Shown: positions 45,891 to 54,800 of the stretch, piece after piece
Layout: every line of letters starts with the position of its first letter
Position numbering within the stretch: position 1 is the first letter of the stretch
NCBI GenBank assembly: GCA_958296005.1
Contig: CATQHQ010000002.1
Location: forward strand, 310,001 to 374,000
From: Longimicrobiales bacterium
GTDB lineage: Bacteria > Gemmatimonadota > Gemmatimonadetes > Longimicrobiales > Gaopeijiaceae
Direction: 5' to 3'
Length of the DNA stretch: 64,000 nucleotides
Made by a program: the position numbers and the translations under genes
Notes under the pieces: generated by a model
What the model was told of the DNA's origin: nothing
The model's input: the letters and a program-made list of their open reading frames with translations, nothing else
Databases searched by the model: none

Positions 45891-46955
45891 ATGACCAGCA
45901 GACCTCGAACTGCGCTCCGCTCCGCCAAGCTCGGATCCGCGCTAGGCGCAATCGGCGTGCTGGCCGCCGCCGTCGGTGCCGCCGTGGCTGCCATGGCTCC
46001 GGCGAGTCCGGCCGAGGCGCAAGAGATGTTGCCCAACCCGTACACCGCCGTGGACGGCTGGGCCAAGCTGGATCGGGAGTGGGGCGCGACCAGCGCAGTC
46101 TACCCGGACGGCAACGGCAACATCTGGGTGGCGGACCGTTGCGGCGCCAATCTATGCGTGGGCAGCGATCTGGACCCGGTCATGCTGTTCGACCCGGAAG
46201 GCAACTTGGTGCGAAGCTTCGGCGCCGGGGAGATCGTTTGGCCCCACGGCATCTTCGTGGACTCGGACGGCAACGTGTGGATCGCCGACGCCGTGGGCTA
46301 CCGGCCCGTTCCGGACGGCGTGGGCCACGTGATCCTCAAGTACAGTCCCGAGGGCGAGCTGCTCATGACGTTGGGCCAGCACGGGATCGCGGGCGAAGGC
46401 GAGAAGATATTCAACAAGCCTTCCGACCTAGTGATCGCGCCCGACGGGCACATCTTCGTCGCCGACGGCCACGACGCCGGCGGCAACAACCGGATCGTGA
46501 AGCTGGCGTCCGACGGGTCCTTCGTGATGGCCTGGGGCGAAACGGGAACCGGGGTAGGCCAGTTCCGCGACCCCCACGCCCTGGCCATGGACTCCCAGGG
46601 GCGGCTCTTCGTGGCCGACCGCGGCAACTCCCGCATCCAGATCTTCGACCAGGAGGGCAACCATCTGGAGACGTGGACCCACTTTGGGCGTCCCAGCGGA
46701 CTGTTCATCGACGGCGACGACGTGCTGTACGCCGCGGACTCCGAGTCCAACGCCCAGCGGAACCGAGGCTACCGTCGGGGCATCTACATCGGAAGCGCCG
46801 CGGACGGCTGGGTGACGGCGTTCATCCCGGACCCGGAGCCCGACCCCGACAACTCGGGCACCAGCGGGGCGGAGGGCGTCGCCGTGGACCGCGACGGAAA
46901 CGTGTACGGCGCCGAGGTCGGCCCCAGGCAGCTACGGCGGTACGAGCGGCGGTAG
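45891..46955 (+). CDS. Secreted NHL-repeat beta-propeller protein (amidating-lyase-like family)
   Basis: Exported propeller of 354 residues. The signal peptide (GAIGVLAAAVGAAVAAMA to PAEAQ) is followed by repeats such as VYPDGNGNIWVADRC, IFVDSDGNVWIADAVG, LVIAPDGHIFVADGH, LAMDSQGRLFVADRGNSRIQ and VAVDRDGNVYGAEV. A GAAGGAAACGACG leader precedes the ATG. Proteins of this type are often labelled peptidyl-alpha-hydroxyglycine alpha-amidating lyase-like, but I see only the propeller scaffold. It is 56 bases downstream of the HupE-type gene and probably co-transcribed. Confidence 0.82.
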   Translation: MTSRPRTALRSAKLGSALGAIGVLAAAVGAAVAAMAPASPAEAQEMLPNPYTAVDGWAKLDREWGATSAVYPDGNGNIWVADRCGANLCVGSDLDPVMLFDPEGNLVRSFGAGEIVWPHGIFVDSDGNVWIADAVGYRPVPDGVGHVILKYSPEGELLMTLGQHGIAGEGEKIFNKPSDLVIAPDGHIFVADGHDAGGNNRIVKLASDGSFVMAWGETGTGVGQFRDPHALAMDSQGRLFVADRGNSRIQIFDQEGNHLETWTHFGRPSGLFIDGDDVLYAADSESNAQRNRGYRRGIYIGSAADGWVTAFIPDPEPDPDNSGTSGAEGVAVDRDGNVYGAEVGPRQLRRYERR

Positions 46956-47016
46956 ACGCGTAGACGGGGTACCGCCCGGCGCACCCGCGCTAGGGCGTCT
47001 TGGCGGCCCTTTGGAT

Positions 47017-47229
47017 TCAGGCGTCCTGATTGGCTGACCACTCGGCGAACCCCTTCTCGCGGTCCCGCTTGGCCTCGGCGAACCCCTTCTCCATTAGGGA
47101 CGTAAACTTGGCAAAGTGGCCAGCGATGTCCGCGTTCCTCGCGTCCCGCCTGCTCAAGAAGATGCCCAGTCCAGAGATCGTTGCAGACGCCGAGGCCGCA
47201 ACCAATGTCCCAATAGCAATCCAATCCAT
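47017..47229 (-). CDS. Small single-pass membrane protein of unknown function
   Basis: A 70-residue product with one transmembrane helix (DWIAIGTLVAASASATISGL) and a charged C-terminal tail containing a near-repeat (EKGFAEAKRDREKGFAEW). The second in-frame ATG (47229) has an AAAGG box about nine bases upstream; an ATG three codons earlier (47238) is possible. The base composition is less GC-rich than the neighbours. I cannot assign a family. It could be a short envelope peptide or a phage-derived holin-like remnant. Confidence 0.45.
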   Translation of the reverse strand: MDWIAIGTLVAASASATISGLGIFLSRRDARNADIAGHFAKFTSLMEKGFAEAKRDREKGFAEWSANQDA

Positions 47230-47277
47230 TGCTCCCATCCTTTCGTTGGCTGTGGATTGCGCGGCGCCAGCGTCCCC

Positions 47278-48930
47278 CTACCGGCGCCCCCCTTCCTCGC
47301 CGCCCTCTTGGCTCACCGGGACGCTTCGCAGGGTCGGGTACTCGATCCCCAACTGTTCCAGATAGGTGTCGAAGCGTGACGGGTCGTAGTAGTACTTCTC
47401 CAGCTCCGGCTTCCAGCGTTGCATGATGTCGGCGTTGAGCCAGATCGCGGGCTGGTCTTCAGGCGTGATGAAGGGCGTGTAGGTCGTCTCCGCAGTCTGC
47501 ACGTTGTTGAAGTAGTCCCAGGCTTCCTCGATCAGCTCGTCCTTCAGCAACAAGTCGAGCAACGTCAGTGCCTGCACCTTGGCGCCTGCGACCGCGCCCT
47601 TGTGCGCAATCGGCGTGGCCATGGTGATGCCGTTGGCCCAGTTGTGTCCGGGCGTGCCGCTGACGTTCGACGGAAAGCGCAACGTGACCGTCGGCATGTT
47701 CCAAGAGATGTCGCCGATGTCGTCCGAACCACCGCCTAGGGACCGACTCAGGTCGACCGGTCCCTGCAAGTCGCGGATCTCGGTGGCCAGCCCTTGCTCT
47801 TCGCTGCCCAGTTCCCGCTGGATGCCCTTGGCTAGCGCGATGTCGTTCTCGTCCCATTCGGGCAAGCCGACGCGTTCGATGTTGGCGTAGGTCGCCTCCG
47901 CCACCGGCTTGCTGAAGTGGCGGCTCCACGCCGAGCCCACGGTCATGATCGTGTCGATCTGCGTGTTGGTCATGAGCGCCGCTCCTTCCGCCATCTTGTT
48001 CGCGGCGTTGTATATCTCCACGACGTTCTCGTAGTCGCGCTCCCGAAAGAAGAACCAGATCGTCGCCGTCTGCGGAACCACGTTGGGCTGGTCGCCGCCG
48101 TCCACGATGATGTAGTGGATGCGGTACGCCGGCTGCAGGTGCTCCCGCTTGTACTCGACCGCCTGGGCCATGAGCATGACCGCGTCCAAGGCCGAACGCC
48201 CCCGCCACGGCGCGCCTGCGGAGTGGGCGGTTTCACCGGTGAAGCGGTACTGAACGGACATGAGGGCGTTGCCTCCGCCCTGTCCCCACGACACGCCGAA
48301 GTTGTTGCTCACGTGGGTGAACAGGTTCACGTCCACGCCTTCGAAGACGCCTTCGCGCACGAAGTACGCCTTGGACCCCAGCTGCTCCTCGGCGACCCCC
48401 GGCCAGATCAGCAGCGTGCCCGAAATGCCGTCCCGCTCCATGAGCTCCTGGACCGCCAGCGCGGCAACGATGTTCACTGCCTGCCCCGAGTTGTGCCCTT
48501 CGCCGTGGCCCGGCGCCATCGAGATGATCGGGTCGCGGTATCCGACTCCCGGCTTCTGGTTCGACTGGGGAATCCCGTCCACGTCCGAGCCCAGCGCGAT
48601 CACCGGCGTGCCGTCGCCGTGGGACCAGCGCGCCGTCCAGGCGCTCGGCATCCCCGCGACCCCGAGTTCCACCTCGAAGCCGGCCTCCTCCAGGATGCCC
48701 GTGAGGTAGCGCTGGGTCTCGAACTCCTGCATGCCCAGCTCCCCAAAGGAGAAGAGCACGTCCACGATCTCCTGCACCTGCTTGGAGCGATCTTCGACGA
48801 GGTCCAGCGCCTCTTCCTTGAGGTCGTCCAGGTCCTGGGCAAAGGCGGCGGTCGAGAAAGGTGCGACGGACGCGACGGCCAGTGCGGCGGTTGCGACGAG
48901 CGTGGAGCGCGTTGCGGCGGTGGAGCGCAT
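47278..48930 (-). CDS. Exported M20-family amidohydrolase (AbgB-like)
   Basis: Zinc/manganese amidohydrolase of 550 residues resembling p-aminobenzoyl-glutamate hydrolase subunit B and other M20D enzymes. It has a cleavable signal (VASVAPFSTAAFAQ). Metal-region motifs are GSDVDGIPQSN, APGHGEGHNSGQ, WPGVAEEQLGSKAYF, and GHNWANG near the C-terminus; the dimerisation lid begins FTGETAHSAGAPW. In typical M20D enzymes the GHxCGH motif has cysteine where this protein has glutamate, which may alter metal choice. Export suggests scavenging of N-acyl amino acids or peptides. It is divergent from the beta-lactamase-family gene. Confidence 0.87.
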   Translation of the reverse strand: MRSTAATRSTLVATAALAVASVAPFSTAAFAQDLDDLKEEALDLVEDRSKQVQEIVDVLFSFGELGMQEFETQRYLTGILEEAGFEVELGVAGMPSAWTARWSHGDGTPVIALGSDVDGIPQSNQKPGVGYRDPIISMAPGHGEGHNSGQAVNIVAALAVQELMERDGISGTLLIWPGVAEEQLGSKAYFVREGVFEGVDVNLFTHVSNNFGVSWGQGGGNALMSVQYRFTGETAHSAGAPWRGRSALDAVMLMAQAVEYKREHLQPAYRIHYIIVDGGDQPNVVPQTATIWFFFRERDYENVVEIYNAANKMAEGAALMTNTQIDTIMTVGSAWSRHFSKPVAEATYANIERVGLPEWDENDIALAKGIQRELGSEEQGLATEIRDLQGPVDLSRSLGGGSDDIGDISWNMPTVTLRFPSNVSGTPGHNWANGITMATPIAHKGAVAGAKVQALTLLDLLLKDELIEEAWDYFNNVQTAETTYTPFITPEDQPAIWLNADIMQRWKPELEKYYYDPSRFDTYLEQLGIEYPTLRSVPVSQEGGEEGGRR

Positions 48931-48950
48931 GGATTCCCCCCGTTGCAGGC

Positions 48951-48967
48951 CGGTCGGTGGGCGACCG
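48951..48967. promoter_or_regulatory. Inverted repeat in the divergent gap between the amidohydrolase and serine-hydrolase genes
   Basis: CGGTCG (48951-48956) and CGACCG (48962-48967) flank GTGGG. It sits in the 157-base divergent intergenic region, about 20 bases from the amidohydrolase start, a position that could regulate both directions. No clear -35/-10 pair was seen. Treat as a candidate operator only. Confidence 0.3.
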
Positions 48968-49087
48968 AACCCTGGGCGACTTGGAGTGTGGCAACGGCAA
49001 TGTGGGCCGGCCGCCCCCCTCGCGCCAGACGCCGCGGCGGCGTAATGTGTCGCCAACGCCCCGACTCGGATCCGCCCGGAGACCGCC

Positions 49088-50548
49088 ATGAACCGCTCGT
49101 TCATCCCTGCCGTCGCCCTCGTCGTCCTGCTTCTCGCACCTTCAGCGGGCTGCGGCCAGAACGGTGGCGGAGACCCCACCGACGACCCGCGCTTCCAACA
49201 GGCCGAGACCCTCTTCGAGGCGTGGCTGGACGCGAAGATGGCCTACGAGAAGATCCCCGGCGTCTCGGTAGGCCTGGTGCACGATCAGGAACTGGTGTGG
49301 GCAAAGGGCTATGGCTTCGCCCACCAGGAAGAGCAGGTTCCCGCGACGCCGTCCACCCTCTACTCGGTCTGCTCGATCTCCAAGCTGTTCACGTCGATCG
49401 GCGTCATGCAGCAGCGCGACGAGGACAGGCTTCGCTTGCGGGACCCCGTGTCGGACCACCTGCCGTGGTACGAGGTCGAGCAGATCCACTCCGGCGGCCC
49501 GGTCACCGTCGAAGGCGTGCTCACTCACTCGTCCGGGTTGCCCCGGGAGTCGGCCCACCCCTACTGGACGGGCCCGGACTACCCCTTCCCGACCCGCGAA
49601 GAGATCGTCGAGGGGCTGGGCGAGCAGACGACCCTCTACCCGGCACACCAGTACTTCCAGTATTCGAACCTGGGCATGGCGCTGGCCGGGCAGCTGGTGG
49701 AGCAGGCGTCGGGGACGGCCTACGACGACTACGTGCGGAGCCGCATCTTGGACCCGCTGGGGATGAGCGACACGTATACCGACATCCCGGCGGAGCACCA
49801 GGGAGGCCGCTTCGCCACTGGCTACGCCCGCATGAACCGGCTAGGCGAGAGGCCGGAGGCGCCGTTCTTCCAGGCTCGCGGGATCGCTCCGGCGGCCGGG
49901 TTCGCGTCGTCGGTGGAGGACTTGGCGCGCTTTGCGTCGTGGCAGTTCCGGCTGCTGGAGAACGGCGGCGCGGAGGTGCTGGACGCCAACACCCTGCGGG
50001 AGATGCATCGGGTCCATTGGGTGGACCCCGACTTCGAGACGATGTGGGGTCTGGGCTTCGCCGTCTCCCAGCGCGACGGGGAGCGCACCGTCGGCCACGG
50101 CGGTTCCTGCCCCGGCTTCCGCTCCACCCTCCAGTTGATCCCCGACCAGAAGCTGGCCGGCGTCGTCATGATCAACGCCCAGGGGACCAGCCCAGAGCAG
50201 ATATGGGCGCGGATGGCAAGCATCTTCGGTCAGGCGCTGAAGGCGATCCGCGACGACCCGGGCGCTGCCACGGCGCCGCCGGCCTCGCTGGCGGAGTACG
50301 AGGGGCTGTACGAGTCCGACTGGGGCGAGACGTTCGTGCTCCGCTGGGACGGCAGCTTGGCGACGGTGAGCCTGCCCACCAGCGACCCGATCGATGCCAT
50401 GCAGAAGCTCCGCCGCGACGACGGCGACGTGTTCCGACGCGTCCGCGACGACGGCGACCTGGGAGAGGAGTACGTCTTCCACCGGAGCGCCGACGGTCGC
50501 GTCGAGCGCTTCGACGTCCACGGCAACTACTCGCGGAAGGTGCGGTGA
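49088..50548 (+). CDS. Class C beta-lactamase-family serine hydrolase lipoprotein
   Basis: Envelope serine hydrolase of 486 residues (S12/AmpC fold). A signal with lipobox PSAGC precedes the mature domain. The three active-site elements are present: SISK at 96-99, YSN at 192-194 and HGG near 336-338 in place of KTG. A C-terminal beta-barrel-like extension (about 395-486) resembles DUF3471-type lid domains. HGG and the extra domain point to an esterase or D-amino peptidase rather than a true antibiotic-degrading enzyme. It is followed by fructose bisphosphatase with overlapping start and stop. Confidence 0.9.
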   Translation: MNRSFIPAVALVVLLLAPSAGCGQNGGGDPTDDPRFQQAETLFEAWLDAKMAYEKIPGVSVGLVHDQELVWAKGYGFAHQEEQVPATPSTLYSVCSISKLFTSIGVMQQRDEDRLRLRDPVSDHLPWYEVEQIHSGGPVTVEGVLTHSSGLPRESAHPYWTGPDYPFPTREEIVEGLGEQTTLYPAHQYFQYSNLGMALAGQLVEQASGTAYDDYVRSRILDPLGMSDTYTDIPAEHQGGRFATGYARMNRLGERPEAPFFQARGIAPAAGFASSVEDLARFASWQFRLLENGGAEVLDANTLREMHRVHWVDPDFETMWGLGFAVSQRDGERTVGHGGSCPGFRSTLQLIPDQKLAGVVMINAQGTSPEQIWARMASIFGQALKAIRDDPGAATAPPASLAEYEGLYESDWGETFVLRWDGSLATVSLPTSDPIDAMQKLRRDDGDVFRRVRDDGDLGEEYVFHRSADGRVERFDVHGNYSRKVR

Positions 50549-51576
50549 CGGCTAGGCCGCCCATGCGAAGCAAAGTCGTCACCATCGACCGTCACATCAT
50601 CGACCAGGAGCGGGAGCACCCGGGCGCGTCGGGGCGCTTCTCGGCGCTGCTCTACGACATTGCCTTGGCGGCCAAGATCATCTCCCGGGAGGTCAACCAG
50701 GCCGGCTTGGTGGACATCCTGGGCAAGACCGGGGCCATCAACGTCCAGGGAGAGGAGGTCCGCCGCCTCGACGACTTCGCCCAGGAGGTGATCGTCAAGG
50801 CGATGGACCACGCGGGCCACCTGTGCTGCATGGTCTCGGAGGAGTGCGACGAGATCATTGCCATCCCCGACAAGTTCGACAAGGGCCACTACGTCCTCCT
50901 CTTCGACCCGCTGGACGGCTCCTCCAACATCGACGTGAACGTCTCCATCGGGACGATATTCTCGGTGCACCACAAGGTCACGCCGGGCGAGACGGGCACG
51001 CTGGCGGACTGCCTCCAGCCTGGTCGCAAGCAGTTGGCCGCGGGCTACGTGATCTACGGCTCGTCCACGATGCTGGTCTACACCACCGGCATGGACAGCG
51101 GCGTCCACGGCTTCACGCTGGATCCGTCGATCGGCGAGTTCCTGCTGAGCCACCCCAACATCCGCATCCCGAACCCGCCGGCTCGCATCTACTCGGTCAA
51201 CGAGGCCTACTACGCCCGCTGGTCCCGTCCCCAGCAGCGGCTGTTGGACCACCTCCGGGACATGGAGAGAGGGGGGGAGCAGGGGTACCGGTCCCGCTAC
51301 ATCGGTTCGCTGGTGTCGGATTTCCACCGAACGCTGCTCCAAGGAGGGCTCTTCATGTACCCGCCGGACACCAGGTCGCCGGACGGCAAGCTTCGAATTC
51401 TCTACGAAGCCGCCCCCTTGGCCTTGGTGTGCGAGGCCGCCGGGGGCCGGGCGTCCGACGGAGGGCGGGACGTCCTGGATGTCGTGCCCCGAGGCCTCCA
51501 CGACCGGACGCCCCTCTTCCTGGGCTCCAGCAGCCTCGTTGATCTGGCCGAGTCCTATGTGGGGTCCGAAAGTTGA
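50545..51576 (+). CDS. fbp: Class I fructose-1,6-bisphosphatase
   Basis: Gluconeogenic enzyme that removes the 1-phosphate of fructose-1,6-bisphosphate. The 343-residue protein shows the metal and substrate motifs of class I FBPase: VSEECDEII, FDPLDGSSNIDVNVSIGTIF, and YRSRYIGSLVSDFHRTLLQG followed by the MYPPD active-site strand. The GTG at 50545 has a good GGAAGG site and overlaps the upstream stop (GTGA); ATG at 50563 is an alternative that drops six residues. Pairing with an exported serine hydrolase is probably positional rather than functional. Its stop is three bases before a direct-repeat array tied to the next promoter. Confidence 0.97.
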   Translation: MTARPPMRSKVVTIDRHIIDQEREHPGASGRFSALLYDIALAAKIISREVNQAGLVDILGKTGAINVQGEEVRRLDDFAQEVIVKAMDHAGHLCCMVSEECDEIIAIPDKFDKGHYVLLFDPLDGSSNIDVNVSIGTIFSVHHKVTPGETGTLADCLQPGRKQLAAGYVIYGSSTMLVYTTGMDSGVHGFTLDPSIGEFLLSHPNIRIPNPPARIYSVNEAYYARWSRPQQRLLDHLRDMERGGEQGYRSRYIGSLVSDFHRTLLQGGLFMYPPDTRSPDGKLRILYEAAPLALVCEAAGGRASDGGRDVLDVVPRGLHDRTPLFLGSSSLVDLAESYVGSES

Positions 51577-51579
51577 CCT

Positions 51580-51609
51580 CGGTCGGTTTTCCGTTCCCTC
51601 CGGTCGGTT
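51580..51609. promoter_or_regulatory. Direct repeats CGGTCGGTT, candidate enhancer site for the sigma-54 promoter
   Basis: CGGTCGGTT occurs at 51580-51588 and 51601-51609, 21 bases apart start to start (two helical turns). The copies lie 65-95 bases upstream of the -24 element at 51674, a normal distance for a bacterial enhancer-binding activator. The region from about 51625 to 51672 between them and the promoter is conspicuously AT-rich, as in bent or IHF-like DNA. Confidence 0.5.
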
Positions 51610-51672
51610 ACCCTGGTCCGTATGAATCTGCTAACTCATTGAAAATCAACGATTTACGGATGCACAGAAAAA

Positions 51673-51688
51673 TGGCATCACTCTTGCT
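51673..51688 (+). promoter_or_regulatory. Near-consensus sigma-54 (-24/-12) promoter of the repeat lipoprotein gene
   Basis: TGGCATCACTCTTGCT matches TGGCAC-N5-TTGCT: GG at 51674-51675 and GC at 51686-51687 with exactly ten bases between, and TTGC intact. The predicted transcript start is near 51699, leaving a leader of about 175 bases before the ATG at 51873. This is the best sigma-54 match found in the window and implies an activator-controlled gene. Confidence 0.8.
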
Positions 51689-51872
51689 TCATGTTCCAGG
51701 CTCCCGGGCGAACCGGGTCCTTGAAAACCCCTGACAACCGTCTCCGAAGGGAGTGCCGGTCCATGGCTGGAACTCTAGAGACGATCACCATAGATTACCC
51801 GCTTGCCCAACCTTGCGGCGCGAGGCCGAGAGGAGTCCGGGCGAGTCACAAACCATCCATCAAGGAATGGAA

Positions 51873-54800
51873 ATGAACAGACACAAGCTTCTGGCACTTG
51901 CGGCGATGCTGCTGGTGCCCCTGGCTGCCTGCGACGAGGGGACGCCTCCAGTCCCCGTAGGCATGATCGATGGGCAGGTGTCCATCGAGGGCCAGGGTGT
52001 CGACGGCGTCACGGTGACGATGAGCACCGGCGCGGCGACCACGACGGCGAACGGCGGACGGTTCTCGTTCGCGTCCGTCGACGGCGGGACGTACACGCTG
52101 ACGATCAGCAATTATCCGGCCGACGCCAGCTTCACGTCCACCTCCCAGCCCGCCACGATCGCGACCGACGGGCAGACGGCGACCGTGAACTTCAGCGGCA
52201 CCTACATCCGGACCGCGAGCATCATCGGCTCGGTGACGGTGGAGCGCACCGGCCTCAGCGGCGTCACGGTTCGCATTTCAGGAACGGCGGACCAAGCGAC
52301 CCAGACCGACGCCAACGGCCAGTACACCTTCACGTCGTTGCGCGCCGGGACCTACGAGGTCGAGGTATCCGACTTCGGCGCCGACGTGGGCTTCTCCAAC
52401 GCGTCCCAGAACGTGACGGTGGGCGTGGGCGAGACCGAGGCGGTGAGCTTCGACGGCACGTACGTGCGGACTGCCGGAATCACTGGTCGCGTGGCGATCG
52501 AGGGCGGTGGCTTGGCGGGCGTGACAGTCAGCCTCACCGGCATCGAGACCCGGACCACGACTACCGACGCCGCAGGCCAGTACGCCTTCGCCGAGCTCCG
52601 CGCAGGCGCCTACACCGTCGGCATCTCGGGGTTCGACGCCGAGGACTACGAGTTCACCGAGACCTCCAAGTCGGTGAACGTGGCCCTGGGCCAGACGAGC
52701 AACGTGCCCTTCGACGGCACCCGGCTCCGGACTGCCGGGATCAGCGGGCAGGTCAACGCTGAGGGCGACGGCATCGCCGGCGTGATGGTCGCGCTGTCGG
52801 GCGCGGCAGAGGCGATGGACACGACGGACGCCGCAGGCCAGTACGCCTTCTCGGGTTTGGCGGCCGGCACCTACATGGTGAGGATCTCCGGTTACGACGC
52901 CGCGGCCTACATGTTCGAAGAGGATATGAAGACGGTCGAGCTGGCAGACGACCAAGCGGCCAAGGCGAATTTCGAAGGCATGCACACGAGGACCGCCTCC
53001 ATCTCGGGCCAGATCTTCCTCGACGCGAACGAGAACGACGAGATGGACGAGATGGAAAACGCCGTGACGGTTGCAGGCCTGACGATTGCGCTCCTAGGGC
53101 CGGGCGTGGACGAAATCACCGCCGCGATGACCGACGAGACCGGGATGTTCATGTTCGAGAGCCTGCAGGCTGGCGTCTACCGGGTTCTTCTGCGCGACGC
53201 TGCTCGCGACCCGAAGGTGCTGGCGGCCCTCGGCTGGCCTGAAGGCGTCGAGTTCGGCGGCAGTCAGGAAGGCTATCTGGTCACGCTGACGCCAGGCGGC
53301 ACCGAGACCCGGAACTTCCCCTTCGACATCACCATGCAGACCATTACGATGAAGGCGATCATGGGCAACGGTCTGGAAGGCGATGCTAATAAGACCGGTG
53401 CCGTGGTCGAGGGTGTTGGGATCGACCTGTATCCCACGTACAAGGCGGCCGACACCGAAAGGGGCGAGATTGGCGACATGGTCATGACCGACGCCAACGG
53501 AATGGTGGAGTTCAAGTTCTTGCGCGCTCAGGACACGTCTCCGGACGGCGGCAAGAGGGACTACGTTGTGTTCGCCAAGGTGGCCAACTTGCCGAGCGAC
53601 GACCTGGTGACCACGGCCAACGATGTCTTGGAGATCATCTACTCGGAATACACAACGACGGATGAGGCAGACGTAGACGTTCAGCTGCTCAACCGGCGAG
53701 CCAACTTCCAGTTCTGGGTCAAGAACATCGAGACTAATGTCGGCGGAGACGAAGGCCAGCAAGGCTGGACATCCGAGGTCCGCACGGCCCCAAGGAACGA
53801 CGGCTTCCAGAGCCCGAAGGCATCCGACAAGAACGGCAAGGTCACCTTCTCGGACCTCCTGAGTGCCAACGCCCTGCCGATGAAGTACTACATCCGCTTG
53901 GCACCCACCCAGTCGAGGGCAATTTCGTTTGGCGAGGATTTCGCGGGAACGCCCGAGCCCTCTGAAGTCGCTTCGATGGAGACACTGATGGTGGGTTCGA
54001 ACACCAACGCGAAGACGAACCCGGCGGTGCCGCTCTTGGTCTATGAACACGACGGCCTCCTGCTGCCGGGCGAAACCGCGGATCTGGGCGTGCTTCGGGC
54101 GAAGTGGATAACCCAGACGCTGATCGTCGGCGTCCACCACGAGCGTACCCAGATTCGAGGCTACGATAGAAACATCGTCGACGGCGACGTACGGCCTTCC
54201 GACATGGGGGCAGATGCGGTCTCGGTCACTTTGCAGACTCGGGACACGCACGGTACTCCGCAGGATTGGGAGTATGATCCTGATCCTGTCACTGGTATTC
54301 AACTGCCTGCCACCAAAAGCCCAAATAAATCCGGCAGTACTGACGCGGGTCTGGTCATCTTCCCCAAATTGCCGGCGGACGAAAAGTTCATCGTAGAGGC
54401 GAGGACGTCGTCGCCGCGCAAGTTCTACGGGGCCAGAGAGGTGGACACCTTCTTCGAGACCGAGCGGAAAAGGGATAGCCGAGGCGATGCCTCGTCCGGC
54501 GCCTTTGGTAGGCATAGCGGGACTGGTCCGCTGGTGTATATTTGCCCCCTAAACCTGGAGAGCACCCGAACCGCGGAAGACCGTCGTACCAATTGTTCGA
54601 CCTTCAGCTACGGGTTCACCAATGGCAGGGTGGAGGTCTCTGTCGCGACGAGAGACTACGGCTCGGCAGGCTCCCCCGTGACGGCCTTCTCGTCTGGAGG
54701 GAAAGACAGCGTCACAGTCATGCTCAAGCCTCTGCCTGGGCCTGGGTACCCTAATTTTGGTAGCACGAGATCCAGGCGTGCCACCGCTAACGGAAAAAGC

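Noticed and set aside
46956-47016. Possible terminator between the propeller gene and the small membrane protein gene
   Set aside because: Only a five-base stem with a long loop can be drawn; not distinguishable from chance in GC-rich DNA.
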